DNA from: Pseudomonadota bacterium
Lineage (GTDB): Bacteria; Pseudomonadota; Gammaproteobacteria; Xanthomonadales; Marinicellaceae
Direction: 5' to 3'
DNA length: 5,829 bases
NCBI GenBank assembly: GCA_008501575.1
Contig: QQUO01000284.1
Coordinates: 1-5,829, forward strand
Part shown: positions 1 to 5,140 of the stretch, piece after piece
How positions within the stretch are numbered: position 1 is the first letter of the stretch
Layout: every line of letters starts with the position of its first letter
Program-made: the position numbers and the translations under genes
Notes under the pieces: generated by a model
Database searches by the model: none
Told to the model about the DNA's origin: nothing
Seen by the model: the letters and a program-made list of their open reading frames with translations, nothing else

Positions 1-2104
1 TTTTATTTGCTTGCTTTTGGTTCGTATTATTCTGATTTGCCTGCTTTTGACGGGGCTGTTTCTTATTCGGCTGCTTCTGATTAGACGATTTCTGATTCGC
101 TTGCTTTTGGCTCGCTTGCTTCTGATTTGCCTGTTTTTGGTTATGCTGCTTTTGGCCCGCTTGCTTCTGGTTAGGCTGCTTTTGGCTCGCTTGTTTCTGG
201 TTAGGCAGCTTCTGGTTAGGCTGTTTTTGGCTCGCTTGCTTCTGGTTAGGCTGCTTTTGGCTCACTTGCTTCTGGTTTGCCTGTTTCTGATTCACTTGCT
301 TGTGATTTGTCTGTTTTTGGTTGGCTTGTCTTTGGTTTGCCTGTCGTTGGTTTGGCCGCTTCTGTTGAGATGCCTGGCGGTTTTGACTGTGGGTCGTTTT
401 CTGCTGGCGGGGTTTTTTGTTTGAGCGTTTTTTATTGTGGTCAGAACCGGCAAACAAAGATTTAAACCAAGATGACACCAACAGAGCAATGGACCGTTTT
501 GGTGCTTGCTTATCCGGTTTTACCATTTGTAAAGCCGCTTGTTCCTTTTGAGGTGTCGGTGGATCCAAATCCATGGGTTTTTGACAGTCTTCTGGTTCAA
601 CCAATCTAATTTGGTCAATATCAATGTTTGATTCACTGACATTTAAACGCTGAACATGGAAGTTAGGTGACTGTAAGTTCTCATTCGATATTACGTTCAG
701 CTGTACATGGTGGCGCTGTTCTAAATCTGTTAAATCATCACGCTTTTCATTGAGTAATTTATTGCTGATTTCAACCGGTACCTGAATGATGACCCGCCCT
801 GTTTTCGGTTTAATCATTTCCTCTTCAGTGAGGCGAATAATGGAAATGATTAGTGATTCCATGCTACGAATGGTGCCGTAGCCGGCACAGGTTGGGCAGG
901 TGATTTGGCTTGAATCGGCAATTGAGGACCGTAAACGTTGTCGCGACATTTCCAATAAACCGAATTTTGAAATTCGGCCAATTTGTACCCGGGCCCGATC
1001 AATGGCAACGGCATCACGTAAGCGATTTTCAACTTGACGCTGGTTTTTATGCTGGCGCATATCAATAAAATCGATCACCACCAAACCACCTAAATCGCGG
1101 ATGCGCAATTGTCGGGCAATTTCATCAGCGGCTTCCAGGTTTGTGTTTAATGCAGTGGTTTCAACATCAGCGCCTTTAGTTGCTTTGGCTGAGTTAATAT
1201 CGATACTTAATAAAGCTTCGGTGTGGTCAATCACCAATGATCCACCTGATGGCAGCTTAACTTCACGTTCGAAAGCGGACTGAATCTGACGTTCAATTTG
1301 ATAGCGGGAGAATAACGGTGTGGTGTCGTTATAGTAAGACAGTTTTTTCAAATTGTGCGGCATCACTTGCTGCATAAACTCACGGGCTTTTTCATAAGAA
1401 GCCCGATCATCGATCAAGATTTCGCCGATACTGGGTTGCAGATAATCTCGCAGAGCCCGGATAAACAAATCACTTTCTTGATAAATGAAAAATGGTGCGC
1501 GCTTTTGCTCGGCAGTTTTTTGAATGGCTTCCCAAACTTGTTGCAGGTAATTAAAGTCCCATTGAAGCTCTTCAAAAGTCCGCCCCAAACCGGCAGTGCG
1601 GACAATAATGCCATCATCGTCCGGTATTTCAAGGCGATCAAGAATTTGTTGCAGTTGACTGCGTTCTTCGCCCCGAATTTGTCTGGAAATACCCCCAGCC
1701 CGAGAATTGTTGGGCATATAAACCAAATAGCGCCCCGCTAAGGAAATGTAAGTGCTTAAAGCAGCGCCTTTGTTGCCACGTTCTTCTTTATTAACCTGAA
1801 CAATGATTTCATCGCCTTCATTTAAAGCTTTGTTAATGGGGAGTCTGGCCTGACCTTTGGGTGATTGTTTGCAATACACCGGGCTGATTTCTTTATAAGG
1901 AAGAAAGCCATGCCGTTCAGAGCCGTAGTTAACGAAGCAGGCTTCTAAAGAGGGTTCTATTCGGGTGATTTTTGCCTTGTAGATATTGCCTTTTTTACGA
2001 TAGTGACCGGCAGAGTCAATATCTAAATCATAGAGTTTTTGTCCATCTGCAATCGCCACCCGAATTTCATCGGCATGGGTTGCATTAATTAGCATTCTTT
2101 TCAT
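1..2104 (-). CDS. rne: Ribonuclease E, N-terminal 701 residues (partial, runs off left edge)
   Basis: Endoribonuclease that starts mRNA decay and processes rRNA and tRNA precursors; in gammaproteobacteria it scaffolds the degradosome at the inner membrane. The frame starts MKRMLINATHADEIRVA and is open from 2104 to the window edge. An S1 RNA-binding domain lies near residues 38-120 (GNIYKAKITRIEPSLEA). The DNase I-like core has the metal-binding aspartates D302 (SIDINSAKATKG) and D345 (VVIDFIDM), matching E. coli D303 and D346. The Zn-link CPTC is at C403/C406 (E. coli C404/C407). After the catalytic half, residues 537-551 (RSIALLVSSWFKSLF) look like the amphipathic membrane-targeting helix. 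A basic stretch follows, then a Q/N/K pentapeptide array from residue 584 to the edge. The start is fixed by family alignment and an AAGGAA ribosome site. The long C-terminal extension argues against RNase G. The stop lies outside the window. The tail does not resemble the E. coli scaffold. Confidence 0.97.
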   Translation of the reverse strand, partial: MKRMLINATHADEIRVAIADGQKLYDLDIDSAGHYRKKGNIYKAKITRIEPSLEACFVNYGSERHGFLPYKEISPVYCKQSPKGQARLPINKALNEGDEIIVQVNKEERGNKGAALSTYISLAGRYLVYMPNNSRAGGISRQIRGEERSQLQQILDRLEIPDDDGIIVRTAGLGRTFEELQWDFNYLQQVWEAIQKTAEQKRAPFFIYQESDLFIRALRDYLQPSIGEILIDDRASYEKAREFMQQVMPHNLKKLSYYNDTTPLFSRYQIERQIQSAFEREVKLPSGGSLVIDHTEALLSIDINSAKATKGADVETTALNTNLEAADEIARQLRIRDLGGLVVIDFIDMRQHKNQRQVENRLRDAVAIDRARVQIGRISKFGLLEMSRQRLRSSIADSSQITCPTCAGYGTIRSMESLIISIIRLTEEEMIKPKTGRVIIQVPVEISNKLLNEKRDDLTDLEQRHHVQLNVISNENLQSPNFHVQRLNVSESNIDIDQIRLVEPEDCQKPMDLDPPTPQKEQAALQMVKPDKQAPKRSIALLVSSWFKSLFAGSDHNKKRSNKKPRQQKTTHSQNRQASQQKRPNQRQANQRQANQKQTNHKQVNQKQANQKQVSQKQPNQKQASQKQPNQKLPNQKQASQKQPNQKQAGQKQHNQKQANQKQASQKQANQKSSNQKQPNKKQPRQKQANQNNTNQKQANK
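2..355 (-). repeat. 15-bp in-frame tandem repeat array coding (A/P)NQKQ pentapeptides in the RNase E tail
   Basis: Read on the minus strand, 355 down to 11 divides into 23 consecutive 15-bp units, and a 24th begins at 10 and runs out of the window. By hand count, position 1 is Ala 10 times and Pro 7, position 2 Asn 17, position 3 Gln 21, position 4 Lys 20 and position 5 Gln 20 of 23. Units often alternate PNQKQ and ASQKQ, giving a 30-bp higher-order period; 161-190 and 236-265 differ at a single base. The array is cleanest at about 146-280 and more degenerate on either side, as expected from unequal exchange or slippage in the middle. Because units are a multiple of three, copy-number change keeps frame. 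The encoded segment is basic, polar and almost certainly disordered. Confidence 0.95.
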
Positions 2105-2108
2105 CTTA

Positions 2109-2127
2109 GTTCCTTTGGTTCAGGAAC
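2109..2127 (-). promoter_or_regulatory. Hairpin enclosing the rne ribosome binding site
   Basis: On the minus strand GTTCC (2127-2123) and GGAAC (2113-2109) form a perfect 5-bp stem around a 9-base loop. The 3' arm contains most of the Shine-Dalgarno core, so a folded leader would hide the ribosome site. This is seen in sequence; a regulatory effect is inferred. In E. coli the rne leader mediates autoregulation by RNase E, which makes a structured leader plausible here. The stem is short and could be coincidental. Confidence 0.4.
2110..2115 (-). promoter_or_regulatory. rne ribosome binding site
   Basis: The minus strand reads AAGGAACTAAG followed by ATG, placing a good AGGA core six bases before the start. 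It supports MKRML as the start rather than the internal Met4. Confidence 0.85.
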
Positions 2128-2384
2128 GATGCGCTGCTCAAACTGGCTTAATTGTCGTGTGCACAGTCATGGCTTTGGTACAGATCTGATTGTGCTTATA
2201 ATACGAAGGTGCAAATAGGGCAGTGTTGAGCACAAGTCTTTTAAGTGCATTGGCTGCTGATGTTGTACTATTTACTCGCGTTGTAATGATCGCTGTTCGT
2301 TGTTATTCTATTTTAAACAGATGAATATCACCTGCTTTATTAAATTAAGACTGAGCTGGTTGTCGTTCCATTCAGTTTAGCCCT

Positions 2385-2402
2385 TAATCATTCCAATGAT
2401 TA
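2385..2402. promoter_or_regulatory. Near-palindromic dyad TAATCATT-CC-AATGATTA
   Basis: Two perfect 8-bp arms are separated by two bases (18 bp total). So short a spacer makes a poor RNA loop without opening the inner pairs, so a dimeric DNA-binding-protein operator is as likely as an RNA structure. I do not recognise the motif as belonging to a known regulator. Confidence 0.45.
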
Positions 2403-2405
2403 GTT

Positions 2406-2431
2406 GTTCCTTTACTGTAAATCCGTGGAAC
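2406..2431. promoter_or_regulatory. Nested inverted repeat with GTTCC/GGAAC outer arms
   Basis: GTTCC (2406-2410) and GGAAC (2427-2431) flank an inner TTTAC-T-GTAAA palindrome (2411-2421). The outer arms are identical to the stem that covers the rne ribosome site at 2109-2127, so long-range alternative pairing inside the rne leader is conceivable. Seen in sequence; function inferred. Confidence 0.35.
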
Positions 2432-2437
2432 CGAGCA

Positions 2438-2446
2438 TGTTAAAAT
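2438..2446 (+). promoter_or_regulatory. Candidate rluC promoter (extended -10)
   Basis: TGTTAAAAT here is the same nine bases found on the minus strand at 2528-2520, again an extended -10 without a clear -35. A start near 2453 would give an rluC leader of about 135 nt. A second plus-strand candidate, TATAAT at 2197-2202 with a weak TTTGGT 17 bases upstream, has a better -10 but would give a leader of about 380 nt. Confidence 0.25.
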
Positions 2447-2457
2447 TGTCGTTTGTT

Positions 2458-2477
2458 GTGTCAGTATCTGCTGACAC
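2458..2477. promoter_or_regulatory. Strong inverted repeat / hairpin (7-bp stem, 6-base loop)
   Basis: GTGTCAG (2458-2464) and CTGACAC (2471-2477) are perfect reverse complements around TATCTG. Either strand could fold. On the minus strand it would sit near the 5' end of a long rne leader; on the plus strand near the 5' end of an rluC transcript starting around 2453. No U-run follows on either side, so an intrinsic terminator is unlikely. A 5'-stabilising stem, RNase E binding stem or protein-binding dyad are all possible. Confidence 0.55.
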
Positions 2478-2519
2478 CATTTAGCTATTCGATTTGGCAT
2501 GTATCATCGAATTGGCCGG

Positions 2520-2560
2520 ATTTTAACATTAAACAGATGATATTACGCATTTTTTTTAAA
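2520..2560 (-). promoter_or_regulatory. Candidate rne promoter (extended -10 with upstream A-tract)
   Basis: The minus strand carries TGTTAAAAT at 2528-2520, a TGn extended -10 with TAAAAT (five of six bases to consensus). Upstream is an A-rich tract (2560-2550, eight consecutive A) that could act as an UP-like element. No good -35 is visible. Transcription would start near 2513, giving a leader of roughly 410 nt, close to the long E. coli rne leader. Assignment is by eye. Confidence 0.3.
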
Positions 2561-2576
2561 TAAGCCCACTCAATAT

Positions 2577-2591
2577 GGAATAAACAGCGTG
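2577..2591 (+). promoter_or_regulatory. rluC weak ribosome site and GTG start
   Basis: GGAA at 2577-2580 is followed eight bases later by GTG at 2589-2591. The S4 domain begins only about 14 residues in, so a start further downstream would cut into it. GTG plus a partial Shine-Dalgarno suggests modest translation. Confidence 0.6.
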
Positions 2592-3473
2592 AATAAACCA
2601 ATTTTTACAGTGGATGAGCATTCTGATGGTCAACGGCTGGACAATTTTTTACGTAAACAGCGTAAGCAAATATCCACAGGACAGTTGTATAAATTAATTC
2701 GCAAAGGACAAGTTCGTGTTAATGGTAAACGATGCCAACCGGCCACCAAACTTCAAAAAAATGATCAGGTTAGGGTACCGCCTTTTATGTATTTTGAAGA
2801 AACCAGGGCGCAACCGGTTATCGCGCCTGAAAGTATGGATCGTCTGTTGGCAGCGGTTATTGCCGAAGATGACAATTATTTGGTCATAAATAAACCGGCG
2901 GGATTGCCGGTCCACACCGGAACCGGTCATGCCGTTGGGGTGATTGAGATTCTACAACAGCACGCTGATTATCGACACCTGCTGTTGGCTCACCGATTAG
3001 ATGTGGTTACCAGTGGCTGCTTGGTGTTGGCCAAAAATAGACAAGCCTTATTAAATTTTCAGGCATTTTTAAAAGCCAGGGCCGTTAGTAAAACCTATGT
3101 GGCATTGTTACAAGGTGTGTTATCAGAGACTGTAACGGTGCAACAAAAATTAGCAGAACAGCGCATTAATGGCATTAAAACTGCGGTGATTGCGGATTCG
3201 GGCAAAGTGGCTGAAACCCATTTTAAACCACAAGCGGTCAGGGCGGGGTATAGTCGTGTTGAATGTGCCCCAGTCACGGGAAGAACCCATCAAATCAGAG
3301 CCCATGCCGCTTTTCTTAATTGCCCCATTATTGGCGATGTTCAATATGGCGCCAGTCATCGCCCGGATTTAAACCGAGCCGTGTATCTACATGCCTGGCA
3401 AATTTCTTTTGAAGACCATCACTTTGTGGCACCGATACCGGATGAATTTGAACGGCTATGGCAGTCCTTGTGA
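2589..3473 (+). CDS. rluC: 23S rRNA pseudouridine synthase (RluC-type, S4 domain plus RluA-family catalytic domain)
   Basis: Isomerises uridine to pseudouridine in 23S rRNA; E. coli RluC acts at U955, U2504 and U2580. The 294-residue product has an N-terminal S4 RNA-binding domain (about 14-62, GQRLDNFLRKQ to NDQVRVP), then the synthase domain with VINKPAGLPVHTG (99-111), the catalytic loop HRLDVVTSG with catalytic Asp138, and the C-terminal GRTHQIRAHA motif (231-240). The start is GTG with GGAA at 2577-2580, eight bases upstream; the nearby ATG at 2575 is out of frame and soon meets TAA. Length is a little under E. coli RluC. The position divergent from rne matches E. coli and favours RluC over RluD. 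The two residues after HRLD are VV instead of the common RD or KD. Site specificity is inferred from synteny and architecture. Confidence 0.92.
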   Translation: MNKPIFTVDEHSDGQRLDNFLRKQRKQISTGQLYKLIRKGQVRVNGKRCQPATKLQKNDQVRVPPFMYFEETRAQPVIAPESMDRLLAAVIAEDDNYLVINKPAGLPVHTGTGHAVGVIEILQQHADYRHLLLAHRLDVVTSGCLVLAKNRQALLNFQAFLKARAVSKTYVALLQGVLSETVTVQQKLAEQRINGIKTAVIADSGKVAETHFKPQAVRAGYSRVECAPVTGRTHQIRAHAAFLNCPIIGDVQYGASHRPDLNRAVYLHAWQISFEDHHFVAPIPDEFERLWQSL

Positions 3474-3475
3474 TT

Positions 3476-3491
3476 ACCGGCTATCCGGTTT
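3476..3491 (+). terminator. Small hairpin after rluC, possible weak terminator
   Basis: ACCGG-CTAT-CCGGT begins three bases after the rluC stop and is followed by only two more T before a G. The stem is 5 bp and GC-rich, but the U-tract is too short for a convincing intrinsic terminator. It may attenuate read-through or merely protect the 3' end. Confidence 0.3.
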
Positions 3492-3517
3492 GAGTGTGAC
3501 ACGTAATCGGTTAGAAT
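3490..3517 (+). promoter_or_regulatory. Candidate sigma-70 promoter for the esterase-nfuA-cnoX cluster
   Basis: TTGAGT (3490-3495) and TAGAAT (3512-3517) are separated by 16 bp; the -10 matches five of six consensus bases and the -35 four of six. Transcription would begin near 3524, leaving a leader of about 20 nt before the ATG at 3544. No good Shine-Dalgarno is visible in that leader. Confidence 0.45.
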
Positions 3518-3543
3518 AGACCCTTTTAACGATTATTAGCCAC

Positions 3544-4557
3544 ATGTCAGTTTTTAATCACAAAATCAGCCACCCCAAAGGCCAGATAACAAGTTTTCCT
3601 GTTCATTCGGCTTTGCTCAAGGGCAATGCATTGGGCGATCCACATCAACGAACTCTGACAGTCTATTTGCCGCCTTCGTATGATTCATCACAATCCTATC
3701 CGGTGATGTTTTATTTAGCGGCTTACAGCAACAGTGGTTTGGGTGTCACCGGATGGCGAAATTTTGGTGAATCTATTCCGGAACGTTTAGATCGATTAAT
3801 CGGCCAGCAAAAGATTGGGCCGGTTATTATGGTTTTTCCCGACTGCTTCACCTCTTTGGGTGGTAACCAGTATCTTGATTCTGCAGGCGTGGGTTTATAT
3901 GCCAGCCATGTACATCAGGAATTAATTCCTTTTGTTGAGTCCCGGTTAGCGGTAAAATCCGGTGCCCAACACCGTGCGGTATTGGGTAAATCTTCAGGTG
4001 GCTTTGCCGCCATTCGATTTGCCATGGATTTCCCGGGGTTTTGGGGAGCCATTGCCAATCATTCCGGTGATGCCGGGTTTGACTTGTTATATCGCCGCGA
4101 TTTTCCGGTGGTGGCTGATGTGCTGGCTGAATTTAACGGTGACATCCAAAAATTTGTGAAACGATTTTGGCGGTCTAAGAAAATAATGGGTTCTCATATT
4201 ATGGCACTCATGCATATTTGTTTGGCTGCCACCTATGATCCGCAAATGGACGGAATCCGTTTGCCTTTTGATTTGCACACCTGTGAATTGGATGAGCAGG
4301 CGTGGTCACATTGGTTAAAACATGATCCGCTACATTGTGTGGATGATGCCGTAAAGGCCTTATCGGCATTAAATGGCTTGTACATGGATTGTGGTTATCG
4401 CGATCAATTTTATATTCATTATGGCATGCGGGCATTGGCACAAAAACTTGAAAAACATAAAATCACACACATTTATGAAGAGTTCAACGGCACCCATTCG
4501 GGCATAGATTACCGTTTGGATGAATCGTTACCTTTTTTATACGAGAAAATACAATGA
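3544..4557 (+). CDS. Putative esterase, alpha/beta-hydrolase (PF00756, esterase D / enterochelin-esterase-like)
   Basis: A 337-residue cytoplasmic protein with no signal peptide or membrane segment. The fold is shown by RTLTVYLPPSYDSSQSYPVMFYLA (36-59), the nucleophile elbow G148-K-S150-S-G152 (catalytic Ser150), YMDCGYRDQFY with the probable catalytic Asp287, and FNGTHSGIDYR with the probable catalytic His318. This family includes S-formylglutathione hydrolase, enterochelin esterase and mycolyltransferase relatives. It is longer than a typical S-formylglutathione hydrolase (about 280) and has an insert around residues 180-260 that could form a lid or cap. The substrate is unknown. The stop overlaps the nfuA start by four bases (ATGA), implying co-translation. 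The start is the only reasonable ATG but lacks a clear ribosome site. Confidence 0.85.
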   Translation: MSVFNHKISHPKGQITSFPVHSALLKGNALGDPHQRTLTVYLPPSYDSSQSYPVMFYLAAYSNSGLGVTGWRNFGESIPERLDRLIGQQKIGPVIMVFPDCFTSLGGNQYLDSAGVGLYASHVHQELIPFVESRLAVKSGAQHRAVLGKSSGGFAAIRFAMDFPGFWGAIANHSGDAGFDLLYRRDFPVVADVLAEFNGDIQKFVKRFWRSKKIMGSHIMALMHICLAATYDPQMDGIRLPFDLHTCELDEQAWSHWLKHDPLHCVDDAVKALSALNGLYMDCGYRDQFYIHYGMRALAQKLEKHKITHIYEEFNGTHSGIDYRLDESLPFLYEKIQ

Positions 4558-5129
4558 TTAAAGTCAGTGAAGCCGCCATCGAATTCTTGGGCGGTGTCAT
4601 CAAAGAACAAGACGTCAGTAATTTACATTTAAAAGCAACGGTACAAAATCCCGGTACCCCGGCGGCCGACTGTCATCTAAGTTTTTGTGAAAAACAAGAG
4701 GTGCAAGTGGGCTATGACGAGCAAAGTCTGGGTGACTTTAACCTCTATGTGGCTCATGATGATTTGAGCTATTTTGCAGATGCCGAAATTGATTATGATA
4801 TTCAAGGTGCCAGTGGTCAGCTCAATATTAAAGCACCCAATATCAAAGGTGACACCCCCGCAGATGACGCTCCAATTTTTGATCGTGTGGCTTACTTTAT
4901 TGACGCCCAGATAAATCCCATGTTGGCATCTCATGGTGGGCATGCCCGTTTAGTGGCGGTCGAGGAGGATAAAGCCGTGATTGAATTTGGCGGCGGTTGC
5001 CACGGTTGCGGTATGGCCAAACAGACATTATCGCAAGGCATGGAAACCCAAATCACGGCACAATTTCCGGAAATTAATCAGGTGGTGGATGCCACTGATC
5101 ATGCCTCCGGGGAAAATCCCTATTACTAA
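4554..5129 (+). CDS. nfuA: Fe-S cluster biogenesis/delivery protein NfuA
   Basis: Carries and transfers 4Fe-4S clusters to apo-proteins; in E. coli it is needed under oxidative stress and iron limitation and helps regenerate the lipoyl synthase cluster. The 191 residues equal the E. coli length. The N-terminal half is a degenerate A-type carrier domain (about 1-95; NPGTPAADCHLSFC at 32-45). The C-terminal Nfu domain (about 108-182) has FDRVAYFIDAQINPMLASHGG and the cluster-binding CxxC at C149/C152 (GGGCHGCGMA), the same numbers as E. coli. The tail GENPYY is also typical. The start ATG overlaps the esterase TGA, and there is no strong Shine-Dalgarno (only GAGAAA a few bases upstream), so translation probably depends on coupling. 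All key residues are intact. Confidence 0.96.
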   Translation: MIKVSEAAIEFLGGVIKEQDVSNLHLKATVQNPGTPAADCHLSFCEKQEVQVGYDEQSLGDFNLYVAHDDLSYFADAEIDYDIQGASGQLNIKAPNIKGDTPADDAPIFDRVAYFIDAQINPMLASHGGHARLVAVEEDKAVIEFGGGCHGCGMAKQTLSQGMETQITAQFPEINQVVDATDHASGENPYY

Positions 5130-5132
5130 AGG
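5128..5132 (+). promoter_or_regulatory. Ribosome binding site for the cnoX-like gene
   Basis: AAAGG overlaps the end of the nfuA stop codon and lies eight bases before the ATG at 5141. Spacing is normal and fixes the start. Confidence 0.65.
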
Positions 5133-5140
5133 TTACAAGC

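Larger units (their letters stand above)
2105..2588. other. Divergent rne-rluC intergenic region (484 bp), no convincing gene
   Basis: The region separates two divergent genes and has no ORF of meaningful length. Only two very short frames were seen (19 codons plus, 22 codons minus), both without ribosome sites. It contains several inverted repeats, listed separately, and AT-rich stretches. In E. coli the corresponding gap carries a rne leader of about 360 nt that serves in autoregulation. The size and the structured elements here are consistent with the same design, though no specific E. coli leader hairpin was recognised by sequence. Confidence 0.8.

Noticed and set aside
1..355. Repeat array considered as a CRISPR or other non-coding repeat
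   Set aside because: The unit is 15 bp with no spacers, and the array is continuous and in frame with RNase E without a stop.
11..424. 137-codon leucine-rich plus-strand ORF that looks like a membrane protein
   Set aside because: It is the antisense shadow of the RNase E pentapeptide array. Gln codons CAG and CAA read as CTG and TTG (Leu) on the opposite strand, which explains the hydrophobic repeat. It has a TTG start and no ribosome site could be judged.
292..489. Possible frameshift in rne, because a minus-strand ORF in another frame overlaps the tail
   Set aside because: The RNase E frame followed codon by codon from 2104 stays open through this region, and residues 537-701 follow without interruption.
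1101..1741. Plus-strand ORFs of 60 and 128 codons opposite rne
   Set aside because: They lie within the highly conserved RNase E catalytic region on the other strand and show no recognisable protein features.
2321..2380. 19-codon plus-strand ORF (starts MNITCFIKLRLSW) in the intergenic region
   Set aside because: No ribosome site, very short, and it fits chance expectation; a leader peptide cannot be excluded but nothing supports it.
2412..2480. 22-codon minus-strand ORF (starts MVSADTDTTNDN) within the presumed rne leader
   Set aside because: No Shine-Dalgarno and overlaps inverted repeats; an upstream ORF controlling rne would need conservation data.
2522..2557. TTTAA-CA-TTAAA dyad followed by a T8 run as an intrinsic terminator upstream of rluC
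   Set aside because: The stem is only 5 bp of A-T pairs and lies 16 bases from the T-run, so it would not form a stable terminator. The T-run is better viewed as an A-tract upstream of the rne promoter.
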